In this document: positions 1 through 9,095 of the stretch, in pieces
Layout of the letters: every line of letters begins with the position of its first letter
How positions within the stretch are numbered: the stretch's first letter is position 1
From: Actinoallomurus sp963799975
GTDB taxonomy: Bacteria; Actinomycetota; Actinomycetes; Streptosporangiales; Streptosporangiaceae
Length of the DNA stretch: 64,000 nt
Assembly: GCA_963799975.1 (NCBI GenBank)
Contig: CAWCZF010000002.1
Coordinates: 930,001 to 994,000, forward strand
Reading direction: 5' to 3'
The notes under the pieces: model-generated
The model's database searches: none
Told to the model about the DNA's origin: nothing
The model's input: only the letters and a program-made list of their open reading frames with translations
Made by a program: the position numbers and the translations under genes

Positions 1-160
1 TGGATTTCAGGCTTCACTACTTCTCCTCGCTTCAGGCGGTCGCCGGGTCATCTCCGGGGATCCGGTGATGTGAACCGGTACCGCAGCGCGTACCAGTGTG
101 CCAGATCGCACAACATCACGAGCCCCCCGCGCATTCCCGCCCGCGTACGGGCGCGCGAGA

Positions 161-200
161 GGGCCCCTCACCAGGGCCGGAGCCGAGGGTTGAGGGGCCC
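161..200 (-). terminator. hairpin downstream of the MMPL transporter gene
   Basis: The 10-base arms GGGCCCCTCA (161-170) and TGAGGGGCCC (191-200) are perfect inverted repeats around a 20-base loop, 25 bases past the stop codon of the minus-strand transporter gene. There is no U tract, as is common for actinomycete terminators. Bases 1-160 hold no gene I can support. Confidence 0.5.
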
Positions 201-225
201 GTCGCGTGCGGGACTCCAGGCGTGC

Positions 226-2406
226 CTAGCGGGCCGCGGGGACCGTGGGCTCGGTACGGCCGGGTTCCTCGCCGTGGGCGATGCGCGGGAGACGGCCGAG
301 CCAGCGGGGCAGGTACCAGTTCGCCTCGCCGAGCAGGGCCATCACCGAGGGCAGCAGCACCGCGCGCACCACGGTCGCGTCGAGCAGCACGGCCACCGCG
401 AGCCCCACGCCCATCTGCTTCATGTCCTGCATCGACAGCGTCGCGAACACCGCGAAGATGGCCACCATGATCGCCGCCGCGCTGGTGACGACGCCGGCGC
501 TCACCCGCACCCCGTACGCCACCGCGTCCCTGGTGGGCAGGCCGCGGTCGCGCGCCTCGCGGATCCGCGACACGACGAACACGTGGTAGTCCATCGAGAG
601 CCCGAACAGCACCACGAAGACGAACAGCGGGATCCAGGACTCGATCGCGCCGGCCGGCTCGGCGCCGAACAGGCTCGCGCCCCAGCCGTGCTGGAACACC
701 GCGGTCATGACCCCGTACGCGGCCCCCACCGACAGCAGGTTGAGCACGATCGCGGTCACCGCGACGCCCACCGACCGGAACGCGATCAGCATCAGCACGA
801 ACGTCACGATCATCACGAACACGAACACCGGCACGATGTCGTGGCGCAGCTGGGCGCCGAAGTCGACCGAGTCGGCGAGCTGGCCGGTGACGTACGCGGT
901 CGCGACGGCCCCGACGGTCGCGGGCACCAGCCGCTGGCGCAGCGTGGTGAGCGCGTGCCGGGACGTACGGTCCGCGCCGTCGCCGGCGAGCGGCACACGG
1001 ATTTCGGCGACGTTCCGCTCGGGGTGCGCGATGACGGTGACCGGCCCGCCGAACTCCGTACTGCGGCCCGCCTGTGCCTTCAGGTCGGCGATGGCCCGCT
1101 GGACCTGGGGCGCGCCGAGGTCGGCGGCGCGTACGACGACCAGGGCGGGCGCGGGGCCGCCCGGGAAGGCCGCGGAGATCCGCTGGTACGCCTCGACCAT
1201 CGGGGTGCCCGTGGGCATCTGCTGGTTGAGGCCGAGCTGCTGGGTGCGCATGCCCGCCGCCGGCGCGGCCAGGACGAGCAGGACGCCGCCGGCCAGCACC
1301 GCGAAGATCGCGGGCCGGGCGAGCACCGGGCGCAGGATGGCCGACCACACGCGTCCGCCTCCGGCCCGGGGACGGCGGCGGCGGTTCACCAGGGGGATGC
1401 GGCCGAACTCCACCTTGTCCCCCAGCAGCGACAGCAGCGCCGGGAGCACGGTCACCGAGCCGAGCATCGCGGTCAGCACGACCAGCACGACGGCCAGCGC
1501 GAAGCCCTTGAACAGCAGCAGGCCGGACAGGAACATGCCCGCCATCGCGAGCATGACCGTCAGCCCGGAGACCAGTACTGACCGGCCGGAGGTCGCGGCC
1601 GCGATGCGCAGCGCGGTCTCCTTGTCGCGGCCCGCCGCGCGCTCGTCGCGCTCGCGCCGGATGTAGAACAGGCAGTAGTCGACGCCGACCGCCAGGCCCA
1701 TGAGCAGCATCACCGAGCTGGTCGTGTCGAAGACGTGCAGCTGGTGGCTGGCGACGGCGAGCAGCCCGTTGGCGGCGACGAACGCGGTGAGCGCGAGCCC
1801 GACCGGCAGGAACGCCGCGAGCAGGGCGCCGAACGCCACCAGCAGGATGCCCAGCGCGAGCGGCACGGCGGTCCACTCGGCACGGGCGAAGTCACGGCCG
1901 AGCATGTCATTCAGCCACTTGCCCGAGCTCGCGTCGCCGAACTGGCCGATCGTCACCTCCGGATGGGCGGCCCCGACCCGTGCGACGGCGTCCAGCACCG
2001 GCCCGACCCGGTCGGCGGCCGTGGCCGGGTCGCCCCTCATGTCGAACCGGACCAGGCCGTCCAGCCCGTCCTCGGCGGCCACGGCCGGCTGCGGATCGAC
2101 GGCCCGGCCGGTCCCGCGTACGGCGGCGGCGACGGCCTCCGCCGCGCCGCGCCAGCCGTCCGGCGTACGGCTGTGCACGATCACCATCTCGCCCGCCGGG
2201 TCCTTGATCCCCGCGTCGGCGAGGATCCGCTCGGCGCGAGCGGAGTCCCCGGCGCTGTTCTCGTACGGCTTCATGGTGACCTGTCCGGCCATCGCGCCGA
2301 TCATGCTGACGGCGACGACGAACAGCAGCCAGCCGATGATGGCGGTCTTGCGATGGCGTACGCTCCAGCCGCCGATGCGGGCTGCGAGGCCGACGTTGCT
2401 TCTCAT
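226..2406 (-). CDS. MMPL/RND family membrane transporter
   Basis: A 726-residue inner-membrane exporter of the MMPL branch of the RND superfamily, which typically moves lipids or hydrophobic metabolites using the proton gradient. Two MMPL repeats are visible, each with a first helix, a large extracytoplasmic loop and a helix bundle. The paired Asp-Tyr motifs of the proton relay are both present, in VGVDYCLFY in the first half and LSMDYHVFV in the second. The ATG at 2406 is chosen because GGGAGA precedes it; an upstream in-frame start at 2433 has no such signal. The gene is divergent from a histidine kinase across 206 bp, so the adjacent two-component pair could control it (inference). The substrate is unknown. 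Confidence 0.9.
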   Translation of the reverse strand: MRSNVGLAARIGGWSVRHRKTAIIGWLLFVVAVSMIGAMAGQVTMKPYENSAGDSARAERILADAGIKDPAGEMVIVHSRTPDGWRGAAEAVAAAVRGTGRAVDPQPAVAAEDGLDGLVRFDMRGDPATAADRVGPVLDAVARVGAAHPEVTIGQFGDASSGKWLNDMLGRDFARAEWTAVPLALGILLVAFGALLAAFLPVGLALTAFVAANGLLAVASHQLHVFDTTSSVMLLMGLAVGVDYCLFYIRRERDERAAGRDKETALRIAAATSGRSVLVSGLTVMLAMAGMFLSGLLLFKGFALAVVLVVLTAMLGSVTVLPALLSLLGDKVEFGRIPLVNRRRRPRAGGGRVWSAILRPVLARPAIFAVLAGGVLLVLAAPAAGMRTQQLGLNQQMPTGTPMVEAYQRISAAFPGGPAPALVVVRAADLGAPQVQRAIADLKAQAGRSTEFGGPVTVIAHPERNVAEIRVPLAGDGADRTSRHALTTLRQRLVPATVGAVATAYVTGQLADSVDFGAQLRHDIVPVFVFVMIVTFVLMLIAFRSVGVAVTAIVLNLLSVGAAYGVMTAVFQHGWGASLFGAEPAGAIESWIPLFVFVVLFGLSMDYHVFVVSRIREARDRGLPTRDAVAYGVRVSAGVVTSAAAIMVAIFAVFATLSMQDMKQMGVGLAVAVLLDATVVRAVLLPSVMALLGEANWYLPRWLGRLPRIAHGEEPGRTEPTVPAAR

Positions 2407-2612
2407 GGCATCTCCCGGTCTTGGGGTCTGCACGGAACGCTAGAAATCGGCGGCCTCGCGCCCCAGCCGGTCAGCACCACGTACACCGGGGGTCAGCGCC
2501 CCTGCCGGGGGTGGTGCCAGATACACCGCCGGCCGGTCCCTGAGCCCAGTGACCGGCGACGCCCCGCTCACGAGACTCGAGAGGCAGACTTACCTCAGCA
2601 GCAGGAGGAACC

Positions 2613-3881
2613 ATGAACATTCGCGCCGCCGCATTCGCCGCCGTACGCGGCCTCGCCCTGGCCGTGCTGAGCCTGGTCGGGTCGCTGGTGCTGTTCGTCG
2701 TCTCGGTCGTCTCGATGGCGCTGTCCGTGGTGATCGTCGGCGTGTTCCTGACCCCGATCGTCACCTCTGTCGCCCGCACGCACGCCGACCTGCGCCGCCG
2801 GCTGGCGCAGGAATGGTTCGGCGTGCGGATTCCCGCGCCGTACCGGCCGCGGCCGCGCTTCCAGGACGGGGTGATCGGCGCGCTGGAGCGATACCGCTGG
2901 ATCATGACCGACCGTGCGACGTACCGTGACCTGCTGTGGATGATCGTCGACCCGACCGCCGGCCTCACGCTGGGGATCGTCGCCTTCGCGCTCCCCATGT
3001 ACGGCCCGTACGGCTGGGTGCTGGCGGCCGGCGTGTGGCGGCCGATCGTGGCTTCGGCCGGCAGTGAGTGGTACACCTTCGTGCCGATCACCAGCCAGAC
3101 GACCGCGACGATCGCCGGGCTGCTCGGCATCGTGTACGCCACGCTGGGCGTCTGGCTGAGCCCGCTGATCATGCGGCGGCACGCCGAGATGACGGCCGGC
3201 CTGCTCCGCCCCACCAAGGAGCGTGAGCTGGAGCTGCGGGTCGCGCGCCTGACCGAGACCCGCTCGGACGCACTGGACACCCAGGCCGCCGAGCTGCGCC
3301 GCATCGAGCGCGACCTGCACGACGGCGCGCAGGCGCGGCTCGTGGCGATGGGCATGAGCCTCGGCGCCATCGAGCACCTGCTCGAACGCGACCCCCAGAA
3401 GGCCAGGCTGCTGCTGTCCGAGGCACGCGAGTCCTCCTCCAAGGCACTGACCGAGCTGCGCGACCTCGTACGCGGCATCCACCCGCCCGTACTGGCCGAG
3501 CGCGGTCTGGGCGACGCCGTGCGCGCCCTCGCGATGGCGAGCCCGCTGGTCACCGAGGTGTCGGTCGAGCTACCCGGCCGCATCGACGCGCCGGTCGAGT
3601 CGGCCGCCTACTTCGCGACCTCGGAGGTTCTCACCAACGCGGCCAAGCACTCCGGGGCGCGCCGCGTCTGGCTGGACCTGCGCCACGAGGACGGCATGCT
3701 CCGTATCGTGATCACCGACGACGGGCAGGGCGGCGCGGACGTGTCCGGCGGCTCCGGACTGCGCGGAATCGAGCGGCGGCTCGGTACATTCGACGGTGTC
3801 CTCGCGGTCAACAGCCCAGTGGGCGGCCCGACCATCGTCACCATGGAGCTGCCCTGCGCGCTGGCCACGTCACAGCACTGA
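2613..3881 (+). CDS. sensor histidine kinase, NarL/DesK type (HisKA_3)
   Basis: A 422-residue membrane histidine kinase. An N-terminal membrane domain with about four hydrophobic segments (residues 12-50 and 115-185) leads into a HisKA_3 phosphoacceptor segment with ERDLHDGAQARL, phospho-His about residue 236. The C-terminal HATPase has an N box (EVLTNAAKHS) and a DDGQGG glycine motif. GCAGGAGGAACC precedes the ATG and fixes the start. The cognate regulator follows after 21 bp. The sensed signal is unknown. The kinase at 5253-6554 has the same layout and similar motifs, including an RPRPRF/PYRPLP-like juxtamembrane stretch, so the two are probably paralogues. Confidence 0.9.
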   Translation: MNIRAAAFAAVRGLALAVLSLVGSLVLFVVSVVSMALSVVIVGVFLTPIVTSVARTHADLRRRLAQEWFGVRIPAPYRPRPRFQDGVIGALERYRWIMTDRATYRDLLWMIVDPTAGLTLGIVAFALPMYGPYGWVLAAGVWRPIVASAGSEWYTFVPITSQTTATIAGLLGIVYATLGVWLSPLIMRRHAEMTAGLLRPTKERELELRVARLTETRSDALDTQAAELRRIERDLHDGAQARLVAMGMSLGAIEHLLERDPQKARLLLSEARESSSKALTELRDLVRGIHPPVLAERGLGDAVRALAMASPLVTEVSVELPGRIDAPVESAAYFATSEVLTNAAKHSGARRVWLDLRHEDGMLRIVITDDGQGGADVSGGSGLRGIERRLGTFDGVLAVNSPVGGPTIVTMELPCALATSQH

Positions 3882-3902
3882 GCGTCACCCCCGGGAGCCG
3901 AG

Positions 3903-4550
3903 ATGCGCGTCGTCCTCGCCGAGGATCTGTTCCTGCTGCGAGACGGCCTGGTCCGGCTCCTGGAGGCGTACGACTTCGAGATCGCGGCGGCGGTCGACAA
4001 CGGCCCTGAGCTGACGCGGGCGCTGCTGACGGTCAAGCCGGACGTGGCGGTGGTCGACGTACGGCTGCCGCCGACGTTCACCGACGAGGGGTTGCAGGCG
4101 GCCCTGCACGCCCGCCGCGAGATCCCCGGCCTGCCGGTGCTGGTGCTCTCCCAGCACGTCGAACAGCTGTACGCGCGCGAGTTGCTCGCCGATGGCAGCG
4201 GCGGGGTCGGCTACCTGCTGAAGGACCGGGTCTTCGACGCCGGCCAGTTCATCGACGCCGTACGCCGGGTGGCCGGGGGCGGCACCGCGATGGACCCGCA
4301 GGTGATCTCCCAGCTCCTGATGCGCAAGTCGCGCGACGAGCCGCTGGGCGGCCTGACGCCGCGAGAGCGCGAGGTGCTGGCGCTGATGGCCGAGGGGCGC
4401 TCGAACGTCGCGATCGCCCAGCGCCTCGTCGTCACCGAACGCGCCATCGCCAAGCACACGTCCAACATCTTCCTCAAACTGGACCTGCCGCCGTCGGATG
4501 ACGACAACCGCCGGGTCCTCGCCGTACTCGCCTACCTGAACGGCTCCTGA
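3903..4550 (+). CDS. LuxR/NarL-family response regulator
   Basis: A 215-residue regulator with an N-terminal receiver (acidic pocket AED, phospho-Asp in VVDVRLPP about residue 54, conserved Lys in YLLKDRV) and a C-terminal LuxR HTH (LTPREREVLALMAEG, about residues 148-205). It is the likely partner of the kinase 21 bp upstream. It ends 3 bp from the end of a convergent, closely similar regulator (4554-5201), with which it shares blocks such as PPxFTDEGL and GGVGYLLK. Confidence 0.92.
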   Translation: MRVVLAEDLFLLRDGLVRLLEAYDFEIAAAVDNGPELTRALLTVKPDVAVVDVRLPPTFTDEGLQAALHARREIPGLPVLVLSQHVEQLYARELLADGSGGVGYLLKDRVFDAGQFIDAVRRVAGGGTAMDPQVISQLLMRKSRDEPLGGLTPREREVLALMAEGRSNVAIAQRLVVTERAIAKHTSNIFLKLDLPPSDDDNRRVLAVLAYLNGS

Positions 4551-4553
4551 GCC

Positions 4554-5201
4554 TCAGCTCTGGCCGAGATAGGCGAGGACCGCCTTGACCCGGCGGTGCG
4601 TGCTGTCGGTGTGCTGGAGGCCGAGCTTGCTGAAGATGTTCGAGATGTGCTTTTCGACCGCGCCGTCCGTGACGACGAGCCTGCGGGCCACCGCCGCGTT
4701 CGACAGGCCCTCCGCCATCAGGCCGAGAACCTCGCGCTCGCGTGGCGTCAGCGCCTCCAAGCGGTCGCCACGGCGACGACGGCCGAGCAACTGGGCGATC
4801 ACCTCGGGGTCGATCACCGTGCCGCCTTCGGCCACCCTGCGGACCGCGCCGACGAAGTCCGCGACGTCGGCCACGCGCTCCTTGAGGAGGTAGCCGACGC
4901 CCTCGGTGCCGCCGCCGATCAGGTCGGTGGCGTAACGCTCCTCGACGTACTGGGAGAAGACGAGGATCGGGGTGCCCGGCACCCGCTGCCGTGCCTCCAG
5001 CGCCGCGCGCAGGCCCTCGTCGGTGAAGGACGGGGGCATCCGCACGTCGACGATCGCGAGATCGGGCCGGTGCTCCTCGACGTTCTTCACCAGACCGACC
5101 CCGTCACTCGAGGTGGCCACCGTCTCGATGCCCTCGTCGGCGAGAAGGCGAATCAGGCCCTCACGCAGCATCACAGCGTCTTCCGCGATCACGACCCGCA
5201 C
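4554..5201 (-). CDS. LuxR/NarL-family response regulator
   Basis: A 215-residue receiver-plus-LuxR-HTH regulator. The receiver carries VIAEDAV, the phospho-Asp in IVDVRMPP and the Lys in YLLKERV; the HTH begins at LTPREREVLGLMAEG. I place the start at the GTG at 5201 because it begins exactly where the receiver fold begins and matches the length of the paralogue at 3903-4550; the ATG at 5213 is the alternative. It lies 51 bp downstream of its likely kinase and is transcribed with it. Confidence 0.92.
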   Translation of the reverse strand: MRVVIAEDAVMLREGLIRLLADEGIETVATSSDGVGLVKNVEEHRPDLAIVDVRMPPSFTDEGLRAALEARQRVPGTPILVFSQYVEERYATDLIGGGTEGVGYLLKERVADVADFVGAVRRVAEGGTVIDPEVIAQLLGRRRRGDRLEALTPREREVLGLMAEGLSNAAVARRLVVTDGAVEKHISNIFSKLGLQHTDSTHRRVKAVLAYLGQS

Positions 5202-5252
5202 GAATGACCACACTAGAGGAATGTGGGGGATCGCGGTGGAGCGCCCCTTCGA

Positions 5253-6554
5253 CTACCAGACCGACGGCAGGTCGGCCCGTACGACGGTGGGGCCGCCGAG
5301 AGGGCTGTTGACCGTGAGGATGCCGTCGATCCCGGCCGCGCGGTCGGCCAGGCCGGCCAGCCCGCCGCCCGGCGTCGCGGCCGCGCCGCCGACGCCGTTG
5401 TCGGAGATCTCCACCACGATCCAGCTCTGGTCGCGGGTGATCCGCACCGACGCGTGGGTGGCGCGGGCGTACTTGGTGACGTTGGTGAGGGCCTCGGAGA
5501 CGATGAAGTACGCGATGCTCTCCACCGCGGCCGGCGGCCTCGTGGGCAGGTCGACCTCGACCGACACCGGCACCTGGGCACGCGCGGCCACCGCGGAGAT
5601 CGCCGCGTCCAGGCCGCGGTCGGTGAGGATCGCCGGGTAGATGCCGCGGGCGAGGTTGCGCAGCTCGGCGATGGCCTCCTTGGCGCCGGCGTGGGCCTGC
5701 TGGATCAGCTCCTGCGCGCCGGCCGGGTCGGTCTCCAGCTTGGCCCGCGCCCGGCCGAGGTCCATCGCGACCGCGAGAAGCTGCTGTTGCGCGCCATCGT
5801 GCAGGTCGCGCTCGATCCGGCGGCGCTCGGCCTCGGCCGCGTCCACCCCGCGGGCCCGGCTGGCACGTAGCTGCGCCGTACGCGCCCGCAGCACCTGGGT
5901 CTCGTTCGGGCCGAGCAGGTGGCGGGCGAGCGCGCCGTGGGCGTACCCGACGCCGCGTACGACGTAGAGGGTCACGAACGCCAGCGCGATGCCGAGCGGG
6001 ATCGCGGGCAGGGTCGCGAGCGTGTTGTCGAACCAGATCTGGTGGTCGCCGACCGTGAGGTACATGAAGCCGCTCGACTGCCAGTTGATCGTCAGAGGCG
6101 TCGCGATGAGCCCGGCCGAGGCCGACCAGAGCCCGACGGACAGCGCGAACTCACCGACGCTCAGCGGGAAGACCAGGAAAAGGTAGACGAGGTCCTTCCA
6201 GGTGGCCGGGTCGACGGCCATGGCGCGCCACTTCTTGAACGGGTTGGCGCCTGCCGGCAGCGGACGGTACGGGCTGGGGATCTCGACGTCGAAGGCGGCC
6301 TTCATGAGCCGGCGCTCGAGCTTCGCGGCGAGCCGCCAGAGGATCATGGTGCCGGCGAGCCCGAGGATCCCGACCCAGATGACCACCGTCCCGGCCGAGA
6401 CCGAGAGCGCCACGACCAGGCCGACGAAGTAGGCCAGGGCCAGCGGGAAGTGCAGCAGCAGATACGCCGCCGACCGCCAGGTCAGCGATTCCCGCGCCAG
6501 CCGCAACGGCCCGGACCGCCGCTGGGCGGGTGTAATTTCGAGCGTGCTGTTCAC
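5253..6554 (-). CDS. sensor histidine kinase (HisKA_3)
   Basis: A 433-residue kinase: N-terminal membrane domain of about four helices, HisKA_3 motif RRRIERDLHDGAQQQLL with the phospho-His in DLHDG, and HATPase with EALTNVTKYA and DNGVGG motifs. The GTG start at 6554 is preceded by AAGGGGA at good spacing, whereas the upstream ATG at 6641 has no such signal. It forms an operon with the response regulator at 4554-5201. Together they mirror the pair at 2613-4550, so the locus is two related two-component systems facing each other. Confidence 0.9.
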   Translation of the reverse strand: MNSTLEITPAQRRSGPLRLARESLTWRSAAYLLLHFPLALAYFVGLVVALSVSAGTVVIWVGILGLAGTMILWRLAAKLERRLMKAAFDVEIPSPYRPLPAGANPFKKWRAMAVDPATWKDLVYLFLVFPLSVGEFALSVGLWSASAGLIATPLTINWQSSGFMYLTVGDHQIWFDNTLATLPAIPLGIALAFVTLYVVRGVGYAHGALARHLLGPNETQVLRARTAQLRASRARGVDAAEAERRRIERDLHDGAQQQLLAVAMDLGRARAKLETDPAGAQELIQQAHAGAKEAIAELRNLARGIYPAILTDRGLDAAISAVAARAQVPVSVEVDLPTRPPAAVESIAYFIVSEALTNVTKYARATHASVRITRDQSWIVVEISDNGVGGAAATPGGGLAGLADRAAGIDGILTVNSPLGGPTVVRADLPSVW

Positions 6555-6675
6555 CGCTGTCCCCTTCGCGCGCCGCGTCAACCGTACGGCTACAGCCTCG
6601 CGAACGGCAGCCCTACCCACCATGGAGCGTCCCAGCCTCATCGAGGTAGGGCTACCCCCACCCCGGCTCGCCGTT

Positions 6676-6730
6676 CACACAGAAGCGGACGCCAACGAGC
6701 CTGGGGCTCGCGGGCGTCCGCTTCGTGTGT
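6676..6730 (-). terminator. long hairpin after rho
   Basis: Arms 6676-6693 and 6713-6729 share the complementary core AAGCGGACGCC/GGCGTCCGCTT with flanking CACAC/GTGTG. A second small stem (GAGCC/GGCTC) sits inside the loop. It starts 5 bp past the rho stop codon on the minus strand and is a likely intrinsic terminator without a U tract. Confidence 0.6.
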
Positions 6731-6734
6731 CGCG

Positions 6735-8732
6735 TCAGTCGTTCAGCGTCGTCTTCTGCACCTGGAGCAGGAACTCGGCGTTGGACTTGGTCTCCTTCAT
6801 CTTCTCGATGAGGAGTTCGAGCGCCTGCTGGGCCTCGAGGGCGTGCAGGACGCGGCGGAGCTGCCAGACGACCCTCAGCTCCTCCGGAGCCATGAGGATC
6901 TCTTCCTTACGCGTGCTGGAGGCGTCGACGTCGATCGCCGGGAACACGCGCTTGTCGGCGAGTTCGCGGCGGAGCCGCAGCTCCATGTTGCCGGTGCCCT
7001 TGAACTCCTCGAAGATGACCTCGTCCATGCGGGATCCGGTCTCGATGAGGGCCGTGGCGAGGATCGTCAGCGAGCCGCCGTTCTCGATGTTGCGTGCGGC
7101 GCCGAAGAACCGCTTCGGCGGGTACAGCGCCGTCGAGTCCACACCACCGGACAGGATGCGGCCGCTGGCCGGCGCGGCGAGGTTGTAGGCCCGGCCCAGG
7201 CGGGTGATCGAGTCGAGCAGCACGACGACGTCGTGGCCCAGCTCGACCAGGCGCTTGGCGCGCTCGATGGCCAGCTCGGCGACCATGGTGTGGTCGTCGG
7301 CGGGACGGTCGAAGGTCGAGTGGATGACCTCGCCCTTGACCGTGCGCTGCATGTCGGTGACCTCTTCAGGGCGTTCGTCGACCAGAACGACCATCAGGTG
7401 GCACTCGGGGTTGTTCTTGGTGATCGCGTTGGCGATCGCCTGGAGGACCATCGTCTTGCCGGCCTTGGGCGGCGAGACGATCAGACCGCGCTGGCCCTTG
7501 CCGATCGGGGCGACGAAGTCGATGATCCGCGTGGTGAGCTGCGTCGGGTCCTGCTCGAGGCGCAGGCGCTCCTGCGGGTACAGCGGGGTCAGCTTGGAGA
7601 AGTCGACGCGGCCCTTGGCCTGCTCGGGCTCCATGCCGTTGACCGTGTCGAGACGGACCAGCGCGTTGAACTTCTCGCGGCGCTCGCCCTCGCGCGGCTG
7701 GCGGACGGCGCCGGTGATGACGTCGCCCTTGCGCAGGCCGTACTTGCGGACCTGGGCCAGCGAGACGTAGACGTCCTGCGGGCCCGGCAGGTAGCCGGTC
7801 GTGCGGACGAAGGCGTAGTTGTCGCGGATGTCGAGGATGCCGGAGACCGGGATCAGGACGTCGTCCTCGTTGATCACCGGCTCGGCCTCGCCGAAGCGCT
7901 CACGGCCGCCGCGGCCGCGGTTGCGCTCGCGGAACCGTCCGCGCCGGCGACGGCCGCCGCTCTCGTCGTCATCGTCGTTCTGGCGGTCGTTGCGGTCGTT
8001 CTGCCGCTGGCCCTGGCCCCCGCGCTGCCCCTGACCGCCGCCGCGGTTGTCCTCACGCTGGCGGTTGTCGTCGCGCGGCCCGCGGTTGTTGTCCTCCCGC
8101 TGGCCGCGGTTGTCCTCCCGCTGACCCCGGTTGTTGTCCTCGCGCTGGCCGCGGTTGTCCTCGCGCTGGCCGTCGCGGTTGCTCTGGCCGTCGCGGTTGC
8201 GGTTGCCGCGCTGGCGCTGCCGCTGGCCACCGCCTTCGCGGTTGCCGCCCTCGCGGCCGTTCTCGCGTCCGCTCTCGGCGTCGGCGATCACGTCCTGCTG
8301 CTGGGCCGGCTGGGCCGGCTGGGCCTGAGGCTGCTGGGCGTCGTCGCGCCGCGGGGCGCGCTCGCGCCGCGGCTGCTGCTGGGCCTGCGCCTCGGCGCCC
8401 GTCTGGGCGCGCTCGGCCTCCGCCGCGACCGGGGCCGCAGGGGTCTCAATCTCGTTCTTAGGCATGTCGTTCTTAGGCGTTGTCGCCTGGTCACCGCCGC
8501 CGGCGTTTTGCGCCTGCTTCTCCTGGATGGCAGCGATGAGCTGGCTCTTGCGCATGCCGCCCGTTCCGCTGATGCCGAGGCTGGAGGCGAGCGCCTTCAG
8601 CTCGGGCAGCACCATGGCCGCAAGGCCAGTGCCGGTGCGGCGACGCCGCGGAGCAGGAGCCGCCTCTTCGGCAGGGCTGGCGTCAGGCGCCGGTGTAGCT
8701 GCGTCCGTGAGGAGTTCGGTGGATTCGCTCAC
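6735..8732 (-). CDS. rho: transcription termination factor Rho
   Basis: A 665-residue hexameric RNA-dependent ATPase that terminates transcription. The order seen is: Rho N-terminal SAP-like helix bundle (about 38-75), a long Gln/Arg/Asn/Asp/Gly-rich insertion (about 80-280), the cold-shock-like RNA-binding domain (VSGILDIRDNYAFVRT), then the RecA-like ATPase with Walker A SPPKAGKT, Walker B VVVLLDSITR and the R-loop region. The insertion is the feature of high-GC Gram-positive Rho proteins and explains the extra length over the roughly 420 residues of E. coli Rho. The GTG start has AAGGA upstream. It follows thrB, the common actinobacterial order. Confidence 0.98.
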   Translation of the reverse strand: MSESTELLTDAATPAPDASPAEEAAPAPRRRRTGTGLAAMVLPELKALASSLGISGTGGMRKSQLIAAIQEKQAQNAGGGDQATTPKNDMPKNEIETPAAPVAAEAERAQTGAEAQAQQQPRRERAPRRDDAQQPQAQPAQPAQQQDVIADAESGRENGREGGNREGGGQRQRQRGNRNRDGQSNRDGQREDNRGQREDNNRGQREDNRGQREDNNRGPRDDNRQREDNRGGGQGQRGGQGQRQNDRNDRQNDDDDESGGRRRRGRFRERNRGRGGRERFGEAEPVINEDDVLIPVSGILDIRDNYAFVRTTGYLPGPQDVYVSLAQVRKYGLRKGDVITGAVRQPREGERREKFNALVRLDTVNGMEPEQAKGRVDFSKLTPLYPQERLRLEQDPTQLTTRIIDFVAPIGKGQRGLIVSPPKAGKTMVLQAIANAITKNNPECHLMVVLVDERPEEVTDMQRTVKGEVIHSTFDRPADDHTMVAELAIERAKRLVELGHDVVVLLDSITRLGRAYNLAAPASGRILSGGVDSTALYPPKRFFGAARNIENGGSLTILATALIETGSRMDEVIFEEFKGTGNMELRLRRELADKRVFPAIDVDASSTRKEEILMAPEELRVVWQLRRVLHALEAQQALELLIEKMKETKSNAEFLLQVQKTTLND
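8043..8189 (-). repeat. tandem QREDN(N)RG-type repeat in the Rho insertion
   Basis: Within rho, codons about 182-230 encode at least five imperfect copies of a 7-9-residue unit of the form GQREDNRG, GQREDNNRG, GPRDDN and RQREDNRG. The protein unit is low-complexity, charged and Arg/Asp/Asn-rich. Copy number is likely to vary between strains. The apparent hydrophobic reading frame on the opposite strand here is a by-product of the repeat. Confidence 0.8.
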
Positions 8733-9095
8733 TAAGGGTCCTTCCCAGGGAGCGGGTGTGGCCGCCGTCGGCCAGGCAACCCGGTAGTGCGAGCCGGCGG
8801 GGGCGCCGGATCAGTCGAGCTCTGCTGATCTCCGGTTGATCGGCGAAGAGTTCTGGCCACAGCCAGATGATGGAGGCAGGTCGCCGGATCTGATCCCCGA
8901 TCCCGTTACGTCCGAAGCTTTGCCTGAACAGTGAACGACAGGCGGTTTCGGTGCCGGGGAACCACATCCGCGTCACGCGGCCGGCATAAGCCGGAGTGGC
9001 CGACGAGCCCACGCCCCCGAGCGGGGCATCTGGTGCGGCACTTAGCCTAACATCACCTGGGCACACTGCTATTCCCCAGAGGTCGATGTCGCGTG
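8733..9095 (-). other. rho leader / thrB-rho intergenic region
   Basis: The 363 bp between the thrB stop and the rho start hold no convincing gene. On the minus strand TAGGCT (near 9045-9050) could be a -10 element, which would give a rho transcript with a leader of about 300 nt. Long rho leaders used for autoregulation are known in other bacteria; here the role is only inferred. Confidence 0.3.

Noticed and set aside
5919..8735. Very long plus-strand reading frame opposite the rho gene, with strings of Val/Ala/Leu
   Set aside because: It is the complement of rho; the hydrophobic run mirrors the QREDN repeats. High-GC coding DNA leaves antisense frames open.
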